Assembly (NCBI GenBank): GCA_963832725.1 | Contig: CAWHVG010000006.1 | Coordinates: 1 to 64,000 of the forward strand | DNA from: JAEZBP01 sp963832725 | GTDB taxonomy: Bacteria > Myxococcota_A > Polyangia > Polyangiales > Sandaracinaceae | DNA length: 64,000 nucleotides | Direction: 5' to 3' | Shown here: piece after piece, positions 35,778 through 46,572 of the stretch | Layout of the letters: every line of letters begins with the position of its first letter | Numbering within the stretch: the first letter of the stretch is position 1 | Notes under the pieces: model-generated | Told to the model about the DNA's origin: nothing | The model's input: the letters and a program-made list of their open reading frames with translations, nothing else | The model's database searches: none | Program-made: the position numbers and the translations under genes

Positions 35778-38336
35778 TCACGGCGCGTTGCGCCCGTCTC
35801 GATTGCAGGGCTCGGTCCGGGTGCGGCGGCGGAGCGGTACGAAGACGAAGGCGAGCGCCGCCAGGAACGAGAGCAGCAACGCGGCGCGAAGCGCCGTCAG
35901 ACCACGGGGCGAGAAGCGCATCCGGATGCGGTGCGGGCCCGGCGTGACGTGGACGGCGCGCACCAGCGCGTTGGCACGTTCGATGTCCACCTCGCGTCCG
36001 TCCATGCTGGCGCGCCAGCCCGGGTAGTAGGCCTCGTTCACGATCACGACGCCACGCGAGGGTGCCTCGATGGCGAACGAGAGCGTGTCCCTCTCCAGCT
36101 GCACGTCGCGAGCGGCGGCGAGGGGGCGCGCGGGTTCGGTCCGGACACCGCTCGCGCCTCCCTCCAACACGGCGATCGGCGCCGGCGCGAGCGCTTTCAC
36201 GCGCGCCAGCGCGGCGTGGCGATCGGGCACCCGCTCCACGTCCTCGTCCGGCACGAAGTAGGCGAAGGGCAGCGCGTCCTCGAGCTCGATCACGCGCCGC
36301 TGACCCTCTTGCCAGAGCACGCTCGAGCGCAGGCGCGCCGAGAGCACATCGGGCCGCGGGAGGTAGTGATGATCCCAACCGTGGATGAAGTGCGGGCTCG
36401 AGAGCGCGTAGCGAACGCCAAATTGCGGCGCGAGGCCGGGATGCTCGGCCAGCGAGTCGATCACGCCCTCGTAGCTCGCCAACATCAGCGGGTCCTGGTA
36501 GCCGCGCAGATCCCGACGGCGAAGGCGCGTCCCCGCCCGACAGGAGAGCGCGAACTCGTCCATCATCCGCCAGCGATCGCCCGCACCGCGCAAGAAGGGC
36601 AGAACGCGCCCCGCGACCTCCGGATCGGCCGGCGGATCGCCGCCGCGGGTGTGCCGGTCGGCCGGCATCATCTGGGTCAGATCGAGCAGGATCAGGGCGG
36701 CCAGCGCCAGCCCCGTCCACGCCGAGCCGAGACCGCCGGGCATGGTCACCGCCGCGCTCAGGACCGCGACACCGAGCAAGAAGAGCCCCGGCGCGTCGCC
36801 GGCCAGCAGAACGAGCAGCGCCGACCCGCAGAGCGCCAGGACGAGCGAGAGCGCGCGAACGCGCCCCACGAACGACGCGCTCACCTCGGACGGGCGCCGG
36901 TCGACGCCGCCCGCAGAAACCTCGCCGGCCTCCGTCGGCCTCGCGGCGATGTCGACGTCGCCTCGGGTCTCCACCGGGCTCCCCGCGTCCGCAGCGATGT
37001 CGACACGACCCGCCGAGCCGGCCTCCGTCGGCCTCGCGGCATCCGCAGCGATGTCGACACAACGCGCGGAGCCGGCCTCCGTAGGGCTCGCGGCATCCGC
37101 AGCGATGTCGACACAACGCGCCTCACGGACGTCCATCGGCCTCGCGGCGTCCGCAGCGATGTCGACGATCGCGGGTCGCCGTCGAACCATCCGCGCCAGC
37201 TCGGTGAGCCCGAGCGCGACCAGCCCGCCGAACGCGGGACCGAGCCACGCCTCGTAGCGGTGCGGCAGCCGAAAGAGATGCACGCCCGGCACGTGCTCGA
37301 ACGCGAAGCGAAAGAGCGGTCCGTGCGCGCCCATCGCGAGCAGCACGGAGAGGAGCGCCGCGACCCAGAAGAAGATCGGCAGCCGGTCCTCGCGCCGGCG
37401 AAGCGCCACGGCACCGAGCGCGAGGGCGAGCCAGCCGACGTAGAGGTGATTGCCCGGCTGCGGCCAGAGGAGCGCCCACAGGCGTCCGGGACCGAGCCCA
37501 CCGTCGGCGATGGACTCGAAGCTGCGGCCGGCCTGCACCGAGTGGGCGGCGAGCTCCGCGCCCGGGATCAGCACCGCCGCCAGCATCCCCGCCGAGAGCA
37601 CCACCGCCGGCGCGAGCGGCAACGCGACCTCGACCAGCGCGCGCCGGTGAAGCCGGACCTGCTCGCCGAGGCGGAACACGAAGTAGAGCCCGGTGAAGAT
37701 GCTCGCCTGCCAGAGCGCGGGCGGCGATCCCATCCAGCCGGCGAGCGCGACCGCCAGCGCCAGGAGCGCGCCGTCCCGCACGCGCCGCTCCACCGCCAGC
37801 CGATCGGCGGCCCAGAGCATGAGCGGCAAGTACGCGAGCGCGCCGGTGAGGTTGAGCTCCCAGTTGTGGCGCATGAAGGGGGCCGCCTCGATCAGCACCG
37901 CGCCGGCGATGGCACCGGCCGCGCTCGCGCCGATCCGCCGCAGCCAGAGGAGCCCGAAGAGACCCGCCAGCGCGAACGCGAGCGGCACCCGAAAGGTCGC
38001 CCAGCCGAGCGATGGCTGCGGTCCCGCCAGCGCGCAGATCGCCCAGCTCGTCGGGTGGTACTGCGCGCTCTGCGGATCCGCGTAGTAGGGGTAGCCGGCA
38101 CGATCGTACGGATTCCACGCCGGCAGCTCGCCCTCGTGCAGCGCGCCACACAGGTAGACGAGGTCGGGCCAGTACTGTTCCGGCACGTCCCACTCGAAGA
38201 AACGCGGCGCGCCCGTCGCGGCGCCGACGGCGAGCGGCCAGAACAGGAACGCGGTCGCGCCGATCACGGCGAGAACCGCGAGGGCCGAGCCTTTGCGCCC
38301 TCTCATGCCGCGATCACGAGCGAGGACCTCGAGCAT
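35778..38336 (-). CDS. YfhO-like multi-pass membrane protein with internal 18-residue repeats
   Basis: 852 residues with about 13-14 membrane helices. It follows the YfhO/GT-C pattern: an N-terminal helix, then a periplasmic loop with FFEWDVPEQYWPDLVYLC and AWNPYDRAGYPYYADPQSAQ (Asp-containing, as in lipid-linked-sugar glycosyltransferases). A C-terminal beta domain has the conserved VVIVNEAYYPGWRA. An unusual hydrophilic insert at residues 391-475 is made of five 18-residue units containing VDIAADA. Its start overlaps the end of the upstream ArnT-like gene by 23 nt; an internal Met at residue 11 is an alternative. Such proteins often glycosylate teichoic or other surface polymers. Confidence 0.8.
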   Translation of the reverse strand: MLEVLARDRGMRGRKGSALAVLAVIGATAFLFWPLAVGAATGAPRFFEWDVPEQYWPDLVYLCGALHEGELPAWNPYDRAGYPYYADPQSAQYHPTSWAICALAGPQPSLGWATFRVPLAFALAGLFGLLWLRRIGASAAGAIAGAVLIEAAPFMRHNWELNLTGALAYLPLMLWAADRLAVERRVRDGALLALAVALAGWMGSPPALWQASIFTGLYFVFRLGEQVRLHRRALVEVALPLAPAVVLSAGMLAAVLIPGAELAAHSVQAGRSFESIADGGLGPGRLWALLWPQPGNHLYVGWLALALGAVALRRREDRLPIFFWVAALLSVLLAMGAHGPLFRFAFEHVPGVHLFRLPHRYEAWLGPAFGGLVALGLTELARMVRRRPAIVDIAADAARPMDVREARCVDIAADAASPTEAGSARCVDIAADAARPTEAGSAGRVDIAADAGSPVETRGDVDIAARPTEAGEVSAGGVDRRPSEVSASFVGRVRALSLVLALCGSALLVLLAGDAPGLFLLGVAVLSAAVTMPGGLGSAWTGLALAALILLDLTQMMPADRHTRGGDPPADPEVAGRVLPFLRGAGDRWRMMDEFALSCRAGTRLRRRDLRGYQDPLMLASYEGVIDSLAEHPGLAPQFGVRYALSSPHFIHGWDHHYLPRPDVLSARLRSSVLWQEGQRRVIELEDALPFAYFVPDEDVERVPDRHAALARVKALAPAPIAVLEGGASGVRTEPARPLAAARDVQLERDTLSFAIEAPSRGVVIVNEAYYPGWRASMDGREVDIERANALVRAVHVTPGPHRIRMRFSPRGLTALRAALLLSFLAALAFVFVPLRRRTRTEPCNRDGRNAP
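36925..37168 (-). repeat. 54-bp in-frame minisatellite inside the YfhO-like gene
   Basis: A core containing GCAGCGATGTCGAC recurs at about 36993, 37047, 37101 and 37155, a spacing of exactly 54 bp, with a shorter diverged unit near 36946. It encodes 18-residue units of the type VDIAADAARPTEAGSARC. The copies are near-identical at DNA level, so the array expanded recently. Confidence 0.85.
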
Positions 38337-39813
38337 GCGTCGCGCTCGAGGGCCGGTAGAGCTCCACCGGCGCGGACAGCCCGACCTGGAACACCGCCAC
38401 CCGCCGCATTCCGCGTCGCGCCGCCTCCTCGCGCAGCCCGTTGGCCCCGCTCGAGGCGGCGTCGACCACGATCGCGTTCGCCGTGACCGTCGCCGGATCG
38501 ACGTAGCGAAGGTTCTCGGTACGGATCGCGTGCTCGGTGTAGCCGAGGTAGGGCTCGCTCAGCTCCACCGTCAGCGGCCAGGTGGTGAGCACGGGCGCGT
38601 CCGAGGCGTGAAGCGCGGCCGCCGCGCGTTCGTGCGTCTGCACTGCGTCGGCGTAGGCGAACGATTGCTCGGCGGCGTCGGCCGGCGTCGGGGAGTGGAG
38701 CGAGAGCACGCCGATCAGCGCGGACGCCAAGACCGGCACGTGCGCGGCCAGAGCGCGGATGCGCGGGTCGGCCATGGCCTTCAACCCGAAGAAGAGCCCG
38801 CCGCAAGCCGCCACCAGGAGCGCCGGGTGCGCGGGCAGGGCGTAGCGCTCCAGCCAGAACATCTTGGTGAAGAAGATGGCGTTGAAGAGCACCAGCGCGA
38901 GGCAGGCAGCGACGACGGAGGTTCGCCGCGGGGTGACTCGCAAAGGCGGCGGCCAACCGCGCCTACCCACGCTCACCACCAACGCCAGCGCGCTCGCGCC
39001 GAGGACGATCCAGCGGCCGTGCCAGAGCAGGAGCGAGGGCCACACCGTCCCCAGATTGCGAGCCTCGAAGGGCCGCTCCGAGAAGAGGTTCTGGTGATGC
39101 GGGAAGATGTAGTAGCCGGCGTAGGCCTTCTGCCAGACGAAGAACCCGATCAGCGCCGCCAGCGGCACCGCGGCCAGCGCCGCGCGCGCCCAGGTCGATC
39201 CGTCACGAAGCGCGCGACGGCGCCACGCGTCCACCAGCACGCCCACGCCGATGGCGGCGGCCGCGAAGATGCCCGTCTCTTTGGTCCAGACGGCGATCAC
39301 GCCCAGGGCCGCGGCGATGCCGAGCCGCCCGCGGGCGAACGCCAGGAGCGAGAGGACCGCCAGGGCCGTCAGCGGCATCTCGGGGAGCATCATGTTCCCG
39401 ATGCTCATCGCCAGCGGCGTCGTGGCCAGGATCGCCGCCGCCGACGCCCCGGCGGCGCGCCCGAAGAGGCTCGCCCCGAGCAAGTAGGTCCCCGCGAGGG
39501 CCAGCACGGTGAACGGCAGCACCACCAAGTGGCCGACGACCGGTCCGGCGCCGAAGAGCCGAAACGCCACCGCGGCGAGCAGATAGAAGAGCGGCGGGTG
39601 CCCGCGCGAGTAGTCGTCCGGAAAGACACCCGGCGTGACGTCGAAGCCGTGCTCGGCCACCCACTTCGCGCCGGGCACGTACACGTCGGCGGCATCCCAG
39701 AAGTACGGCAGCGCGAGCGAGCCCGGCCGGACCGCGGCGACCCACACGGTGGCCAGCGCGATCGCGATCAGCGCGTCGCGCCATCCTACCCGGGTGCCGG
39801 ACCGTTCGGACAC
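38314..39813 (-). CDS. GT39/ArnT-like glycosyltransferase, membrane
   Basis: 499 residues with about 10-11 membrane helices. The first periplasmic loop carries FWDAADVYVPGAKWVAEHG and DDYSRGHPPLFYLL, matching the DE-type and GHPPL motifs of dolichyl-phosphate-mannose/ArnT-like GT-C enzymes. KETGIFAAAAIG also fits. These transfer sugar from a polyprenyl-phosphate donor to lipids or proteins on the periplasmic face. It sits directly upstream of, and overlaps, the YfhO-like gene, so the two probably act in one surface-glycan pathway. The start is ATG 39813. Confidence 0.82.
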   Translation of the reverse strand: MSERSGTRVGWRDALIAIALATVWVAAVRPGSLALPYFWDAADVYVPGAKWVAEHGFDVTPGVFPDDYSRGHPPLFYLLAAVAFRLFGAGPVVGHLVVLPFTVLALAGTYLLGASLFGRAAGASAAAILATTPLAMSIGNMMLPEMPLTALAVLSLLAFARGRLGIAAALGVIAVWTKETGIFAAAAIGVGVLVDAWRRRALRDGSTWARAALAAVPLAALIGFFVWQKAYAGYYIFPHHQNLFSERPFEARNLGTVWPSLLLWHGRWIVLGASALALVVSVGRRGWPPPLRVTPRRTSVVAACLALVLFNAIFFTKMFWLERYALPAHPALLVAACGGLFFGLKAMADPRIRALAAHVPVLASALIGVLSLHSPTPADAAEQSFAYADAVQTHERAAAALHASDAPVLTTWPLTVELSEPYLGYTEHAIRTENLRYVDPATVTANAIVVDAASSGANGLREEAARRGMRRVAVFQVGLSAPVELYRPSSATHARGPRS

Positions 39814-39926
39814 GGCAAAGGTCTACCACCGTCGGACCCGCGCGGCGCGTTCTCGCGTCCCATTCCGGCGTGGCGTCTCGCGCCATCGGGGGGCGCGCTG
39901 GGTCAGGTGGCCGATCCGACTGGGGG

Positions 39927-40067
39927 TCAGCGCGAGACGGGTCCGTGATGGGGCGGGGCCAACGGGTCGATCCCCACCCGCCGCAGAAACCCGTAGGTCA
40001 TCGCGCCGAGCGAAACCAGCGCGAAAACGAAGAGGATCACCCGGCGATAGCGGCGAACGAGGTTCAC
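39927..40067 (-). CDS. Small single-pass membrane protein
   Basis: 46 residues from a GTG start. A basic N terminus (NLVRRYRR) is followed by one hydrophobic helix (VILFVFALVSLGAMTYGFL) and a short Pro-rich tail. Third-position GC is high as in real genes here. There is no clear ribosome site and no family recognised. It lies between the ArnT-like gene and another small membrane protein gene on the same strand. Confidence 0.45.
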   Translation of the reverse strand: MNLVRRYRRVILFVFALVSLGAMTYGFLRRVGIDPLAPPHHGPVSR

Positions 40068-40214
40068 GGAAGCAATCGTAGCGCCCCGATTCGATGGCGC
40101 GAGCCGTTGCCCGAGGTCGGCGCGCTGGGCCTTTCCGCGCGCTGGGCCTTTCCGCGCGAAGCGGCACGGCGAGACGGGGCGGCACGGCGAGACGGGCGAC
40201 GCCGCGACGGATCT

Positions 40215-40364
40215 TCAGTCGCCGCGCTCATCGTCATCGAGCGGCAAGCGCGCGTCGTGCTCCATCCGATCGGCGTTCTTGGGCCGGAAGATCCAATAGG
40301 CCACGGCTGCCGCGCCGAGGACCAAGACCCCCATGGAGAGCAAGAGCAGCTCGGTGTTGGTCAT
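40215..40364 (-). CDS. CcoQ/FixQ-like small membrane protein
   Basis: 49 residues: one membrane helix (LLLLSMGVLVLGAAAVAYWIF) followed by RPKNADRMEHDARLPLDDDE. The tail resembles the ARLPxDDDE ending of the cbb3 oxidase subunit CcoQ. Only this small subunit is seen; no ccoNOP or other oxidase gene lies in the window, so the match is by pattern only. It may be a solitary paralogue or an unrelated protein with a similar tail. Confidence 0.45.
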   Translation of the reverse strand: MTNTELLLLSMGVLVLGAAAVAYWIFRPKNADRMEHDARLPLDDDERGD

Positions 40365-40426
40365 GCACGTTCAGATGCACCCGGATCGTGACCTCGCACG
40401 TCCGTCGCGAGCCGCCCGAAGGCACA

Positions 40427-40792
40427 TCAACGCACCCGGTACGTCGCGCTCCCGTAGTCGCCGTCGTCGCTGATGGTCACGTCCAGCGTGTCCGCCCCCT
40501 TCTCGAAGCTGACGGTCATGAAGGTCGGATCGTCGATGTCCTGCGTGGTCCGAGCCCAGCCGTCGGCCTCGAGGTAGTCGACGATCACCACGAACGGGTT
40601 CTGATCGTGCTCATAGTCGACCGTCGCGGAACCGCCCTCGGCACGGCAGAGCGTGCCGCCGGGCGCGATCCAGTCGGGGTGCGCAGCCCAGTTCGCGGGC
40701 CGCGGCTCCGGATCGTGCTCGCAGGGGCTCGAACAGCCGGCGGCGAGAAGGAGACCGGCGGCCGCGATCGTGTTGAGCGTCGTCTTCATCAT
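40427..40792 (-). CDS. Small lipoprotein of unknown function
   Basis: 121 residues. Signal peptide with lipobox (LLLAAGC) then a small domain with two further Cys (one near the N terminus, one in GGTLCRAEGG) and a beta-rich C-terminal half (FMTVSFEKGADTLDVTISDDG). Starts at the first of two consecutive ATG codons. The family was not recognised. Confidence 0.7.
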   Translation of the reverse strand: MMKTTLNTIAAAGLLLAAGCSSPCEHDPEPRPANWAAHPDWIAPGGTLCRAEGGSATVDYEHDQNPFVVIVDYLEADGWARTTQDIDDPTFMTVSFEKGADTLDVTISDDGDYGSATYRVR

Positions 40793-40863
40793 GCCCCTGC
40801 AGTACGACTCCGCGCGACGGATCTTCCTCGGTGGGCGAGGCGTGGGAGGAGCGGTTCGACGGC

Positions 40864-41127
40864 TCACTCCGCGGTGCGCGCGACCTGCGCGGGGAGGCCC
40901 GACCAGTCGGAGAGATCCTGGGGGCCGGCGGCGGGGACGACGTCCACCTCGATGCCGGTGAGCTTCGACATGCCGCTGAGCGGGTCCACGCGTTCCGGAC
41001 CGCTCGCTGCGAGGAGGTTCACGTTCACGCCTCGGGTCTTCGACGCTCGCGCGACCGTCAGACCCGCCAGGGCGGCGCGGGCACATCGCGAACCAAGAAG
41101 TGAACCCGGTTCACGAGAGAACCACAA
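40864..41127 (-). CDS. Hypothetical protein, possibly frameshifted
   Basis: The last 60 or so codons (from TRGVNVNLLAASG to PAQVARTAE) show the strong C/G third-position bias of real genes here. The N-terminal part is doubtful: another frame opens with NRVHFLVRDVPAPPW and a frameshift near 41060 may join the two. No family recognised. The AT-rich stretch with paired dyads at 41100-41189 lies over its 5' end and could be its promoter. Confidence 0.35.
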   Translation of the reverse strand: MWFSREPGSLLGSRCARAALAGLTVARASKTRGVNVNLLAASGPERVDPLSGMSKLTGIEVDVVPAAGPQDLSDWSGLPAQVARTAE

Positions 41128-41185
41128 ACACCTGTAATCACTAACACTTGCAATTTCACGTCGACGCCGATCGCGTGAATTGCGT

Positions 41186-41189
<4 letters not shown>
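41100..41189. promoter_or_regulatory. Two similar 15-bp dyads 75 bp apart in an AT-rich segment
   Basis: GTGAACCCGGTTCAC (41100-41114) and GTGAATTGCGTTCAC (41175-41189) share the arms GTGAA...TTCAC. The stretch between them is unusually AT-rich for this genome. The second overlaps the stop codon of the sigma-54 activator gene. They look like operator half-sites for a dimeric regulator, acting on the leftward small gene. Confidence 0.4.
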
Positions 41190-42706
<1,517 letters not shown>

Positions 42707-42804
42707 GCAATACTAGATGACTCAAGGCAACTCGAATTGCACGAGAACAACACCTCACAACCCCAAAACGCCATGATTACGCGATGTGCGACATTGTAGT
42801 GGGA

Positions 42805-42820
42805 TGGCATCCACCTTGCT
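42805..42820 (+). promoter_or_regulatory. Sigma-54 (-24/-12) promoter of the DUF1508 gene
   Basis: TGGCAT-CCACC-TTGCT matches the sigma-54 consensus (TGGCAC, five bases, TTGCW) with correct spacing of the GG and GC doublets. It lies 56 bp before the ATG of the plus-strand gene and about 100 bp from the start of the divergent sigma-54 activator. The AT-rich 42700-42800 stretch would hold the activator sites. Confidence 0.72.
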
Positions 42821-42875
42821 CCAAGGTGCGACGACGACTTCCGAGCCCCCACGGGCTCCCACCCGGAGAGATTCG

Positions 42876-43643
42876 ATGACCTCGCACCGCACCACCGTTC
42901 TCGGCGTCCTCTTCCTGGCCCTCGCCTCGGCGATCTCGGGCTGCGCGTCTCGCGACATCGCGACCGGCTCGGAGGGTGCGCTGAGCAGCCGGCCCTACTT
43001 CGAGCTGTGGCAGGCCGACGGCGGCGACTACTACTTCCACCTCCGGGCGGCGAACCACGAGACGATCCTCTCGTCGGAGGGCTACTCGACGCGCACCTCG
43101 GCCCTCGGCGGCCTCCTCTCGGTGCTCGACAACGGCGTGCTCCGCGCCCGCTACGAGCTGCGGCCGGCGTCGACCGGCGAGTGGTACTTCGTGCTGAAGG
43201 CGGGCAACGGCCGCGTGATCGGCATGAGCGAGCGCTACGCCACCCGCACCGGCGCCGCGACGGGCATCGACGCCGTCGAGCGCAACGTGAACGACTACCA
43301 GGACTTCCTCGCCAACCGCCACGGCGCGCGCTTCGAGGTCTTCCGCGGCGCCGACGGCCGCTTCTACTTCGACCTCTTCGCCCAGAACGGCGAGATCGTC
43401 CTCCGCTCGCAGGGCTACAGCGCCGAGGCCTCCGCCTGGAACGCCACCTTCTCGGTCGCCGACAACGGCGTCGACGCGAGCCGCTATGACGTCCGCGACG
43501 CGGCCGACGGCAGCAGCTACTTCAACCTGAAGGCCGCCAACGGCGCCGTCATCGGCACCAGCGAGACCTACGCCAGCCGCAGCAACGCCGAGCGCGGCCG
43601 CGACGCCATCATCGCCCTCCTGCCGACGGTCGACATGCTCTGA
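42876..43643 (+). CDS. Lipoprotein with four DUF1508 (YegP-like) repeats
   Basis: 255 residues. Signal peptide with lipobox (SAISGC), then four units of about 50-55 residues, each with a YF(H/V/D/N)L...ANG/ANH strand followed by I(I/L)xxSExYxxRxxAxxGI. These are the DUF1508/UPF0339 fold (small antiparallel beta domain), normally two repeats in YegP-like proteins; here there are four on a lipid anchor. Start ATG with CCGGAGAG upstream. Expression probably depends on sigma-54 and the adjacent GAF-domain activator. The role of the family is poorly known. Confidence 0.88.
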   Translation: MTSHRTTVLGVLFLALASAISGCASRDIATGSEGALSSRPYFELWQADGGDYYFHLRAANHETILSSEGYSTRTSALGGLLSVLDNGVLRARYELRPASTGEWYFVLKAGNGRVIGMSERYATRTGAATGIDAVERNVNDYQDFLANRHGARFEVFRGADGRFYFDLFAQNGEIVLRSQGYSAEASAWNATFSVADNGVDASRYDVRDAADGSSYFNLKAANGAVIGTSETYASRSNAERGRDAIIALLPTVDML

Positions 43644-43664
43644 TCGCGGTCGAGAACGGACCAT

Positions 43665-43696
43665 CGGGCGGCCGGGGCCTCGCCTCGCGCCGCCCG
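43665..43696. terminator. Hairpin between convergent genes
   Basis: CGGGCGGC (43665-43672) pairs with GCCGCCCG (43689-43696), with a further outer CGGTCG/CGACCG pair. It lies in the 73-bp gap between the DUF1508 gene and the convergent lipoprotein gene and could serve both. Confidence 0.55.
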
Positions 43697-43716
43697 TCGT
43701 CGTCTCGAGCGACCGA

Positions 43717-45092
43717 TCACTGTGGGCAGCTCGGCGCGAATTCCAGGGGCGGGCAGCCGCGCCGAGCCAGGGCGGCGCCGTCGATGCAGACGTTCATCCC
43801 GTCCATGAACGTCTCCGGCGCGCAGCGAATGCAGCGGAGCGCGCCGCCGCGGAAGACGCCCGCCTCGAGATCGCATAGCGTCACGGCCTCGAGCTCCGCG
43901 CGCTCGGTGTGCAGCGAGGTGCCCGGAACGCCGCCGACCACGCTGACCGAGAGCTTGCCGTCCATCATCACCACGCCTCCGCCCAGGCGCGAATCGGTCA
44001 CGATCGAGCCGCTCAGCCGAAAGCGGTCTGGGCCGCAGGCCGGCACGTCGACGTCCTCGAGCGCGCTGTCCACGATGCTGAGGTCCGCGCACTGCGCGAA
44101 CACGACCGAGCCGAGCGTGCTGCCGGACAGCAGCGCGTAGGGTGCGCGGATGGCGGACCTCGAGACGTCGGCGTCCACCGCGATCAGCGAAGAGGCGTCG
44201 AGCGCGGAGTCCATCACGGTGGCGCTCGAGAGCTCGAGGTTCATCACCGAGAACGTGCTCGCGCTCAGGGTGGCGCCGTCGATCCGAACACCTCCCGGCC
44301 AGGGACCGGACTGCTCGGCGACGCTCGTTCCGTCGACCGTTCCGCCGACCAGCGACAACGCCGGCGACGCGTCGCCCGGTCCGGAGCCGCTCGGCGCGAG
44401 CACGACGCGCGCATCGGAGAGCGTGCCGTCCTCCACGTGCAAGCGCGCGCCACCGCTCGCGCGCAGGAAGCTCTCGCGCACCTCGATTCCGTCGAGCTCG
44501 ATCACCCAAGCGCCGGGAGACTCGAAGCTCAGCGCGCTGCGGCGAACGCGCGCGCCGATCAGATCGAGCGAGGTGGACGCCAAGGCGCGGGAGGAGCGGA
44601 GCCGAACGCTCGCACAGCTCAGATCGACCCCCGCGAGCGAGAGCTGGGCCGACACCTCGACTGGGTCGGCCGGACGGCAGCCGCGCAGATCCGCACCCGC
44701 CAGATCACCCTCCCCCGCCTGCAGGCGATCGCAGGCGTGCCGTGCCGCGTCGCAGCCGCCCTCGCTCGCCGCCACGCCCGGACAAGGATCCTCGACGTCG
44801 GGCGTTCCATCCGCGTCGCAGTCGTCGAAGCGCGGCGGCTCGAGCCGCTCGGGCGGGATCGCGAAGGCCGCGGGCGAAGGCGTCTCTGGCGGAACGCACG
44901 CCGGCGTCACCGCGCACATGGAGCTCCTGCCGCCATCGTCCACCGGCCGCGTGCCGACCACCGCTCGGCCGAGCCCGCCATCGCAACCGACGGCGCTCAC
45001 GACGAGGGCCAGCGCCAGACCGACGACCAGGCTGCGCCTCGGCGCTCCGCCGGCGGTCGAGGAGAGCGCACCAGGCGCAGCGAGATCGTGCA
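43717..45092 (-). CDS. Lipoprotein with pentapeptide-like right-handed-helix region
   Basis: 458 residues from a GTG, chosen because it precedes a signal peptide with lipobox (LVVSAVGC). A short DxDxDGTPDVEDPC calcium-type loop near residue 100 is followed by LAGADLRGC, then about 280 residues of short beta segments with regular hydrophobic spacing (for example LEDVDVPACG, ATVMDSALDASSLIAVDADVS), suggesting a beta-helix or pentapeptide-repeat-like solenoid. Four paired Cys at the end resemble a disulfide-closed cap. The open frame continues upstream to a GTG at 45462 that overlaps the OmpA stop. That stretch (45093-45462) is Arg-rich and holds degenerate repeats of the OmpA gene's 3' end. Confidence 0.65.
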
Positions 45093-45458
45093 CCGCTCTC
45101 GCCGCCAGTCCCTGATCCGCGGCTCGCCGGGCCTTCGACCGGCGTGCTCGAAGCGCGTCGGCGACGGCCTGCGCAGCGCGCAGCCCCTCCTGCGTCGTGC
45201 GCGACGGTTCGCGGCGAGCCCGGAACGCGGCGCCACATCCGGAGCCCGCCGTGGACGGCGCCCGGCGAACGAGCCCGGCGGTCGCCAAGCGCACCGGCCC
45301 TCGAAGAAGCGGCGAACCGGCTGCGCGCGGGTCGCCTCCGAGCACGGCGACGCGCTCCGACTTCACGGCTCCTGCAAGAGCGCGCAAGAGTGCGCGCGAC
45401 GGTGCTGCGCCCTCCTCGCCTCCCAGCCCGGCGACGACGCGGACGATGCGCCCGGGCC

Positions 45459-46482
45459 TCACGGCTCCTCCAGGAGCACGTGAAAGCGGGCCCGACGGTT
45501 CTGCGCGCGCCCCTCTTCGTCGTCATTGGTCTCCACGGGCGCGCGCTCCCCTCGGGCGGCGACGCGCAGTCGATCCGCCTCCACGCCGCGCTCCACCAGC
45601 CAGTCCCGGATGGCCTCCGCGCGGCGGAGCGAGAGCTCGTCGTTGTGCTCGTCGCTTCCGCTCCCGTCGGCGTTCCCCTCGATCTCGAGCAGACGGATTC
45701 TCCGGATGCTCCTCGAGGTGCTCCAGCAGTGCGTGCAGCGCGGAGATGCTGCAGGGAACGATCTCGACCGAGTCGAGCTGAAAGAGGACCGGCACGAGGA
45801 GCTCGCGCGGCCGCGTACCGGCAGCGCGATCGATCAGCGTCATCAGCTCGGCCGGCGGCTGAGCCGGGGGCAACGGCGGCGGGCGGCGGCGGGGACGCCG
45901 GCGCGGCGGGGGCGACGGCGGCGGCGCCGGTGGACGCGGACCGCTCGGCCGGTAGGTCAGCGTGAGCGAGACCGTGATGAGCTGCGCGTCGTCCGTGAAG
46001 CCCGGCCCGTCTTGCTGGAAGACCTGGAGGTAGGCCATGGACGGGCCCAGCGTGAGCTCGGGCGTCGCGCGCAGATCGATCCCGGCGGCGATGCGGAGCA
46101 CCGGCCGGACGAGCGCGCCCGTCACCCCGGCCCCCGCGTGAACGCTCAGCCAGGGTCGAGCCGGCGACGTGTCCGCGCGAAGCTCCGCGCCCACGGTGGC
46201 ATCGAGCAACCCGCCCGGGCTCTGCTCCCGTGAGAAGAAGACATCCCCGGCTAGCGCCACACCGAGCACGAGAAAATCGGTCGCGACCCAGCCCGCGTCC
46301 AGCCACGCGTCCAAGACCGGAAGGTCCAGCCCGAGCCGCGCGTGCTGATCCGCGCTGACCACATAGCCGCCGCCCACGCTCGCCCGCAGTCGGACGGGAG
46401 GTCGGTCGTCTGCTCGCGCCCGCGCCGCGACGGCGCACGAGAGCGCCAACGCGACGGCCGCTCCCGCGCGCCATCCGTCCAC
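45459..46482 (-). pseudogene. OmpA-family outer-membrane protein, one frameshift
   Basis: GTG start before a signal peptide ending AARARA; a longer ATG start at 46554 is possible. About 200 residues of beta-barrel-like sequence follow, then a Pro/Arg-rich linker, then an OmpA peptidoglycan-binding domain. The domain is split by a frameshift near 45690: the first part is VLFQLDSVEIVPCSISAL, the second LLEIEGNADGSGSDEHNDELS, LRRAEAIRDWLVERGV and RAQNRRARFHVLL. The conserved Asp and Arg that hold diaminopimelate are both present (ND.LS...RA and NRRARF). If the shift is real, the wall-binding part is lost. Confidence 0.75.
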
Positions 46483-46572
46483 CGACCTTGGGTCGTCTCC
46501 GCAGCGGAGGCTTTCCAAACGAGAGCGAGCGAAACGCGCGCCCGGCGCGCCCATCGATCTACGCTGATCCCC

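Noticed and set aside
45093..45462. N-terminal extension of the pentapeptide-like lipoprotein from GTG 45462
   Set aside because: It would put about 120 Arg-rich residues before a signal peptide with lipobox. The stretch also contains degenerate copies of the OmpA 3' end, so the later GTG was chosen.
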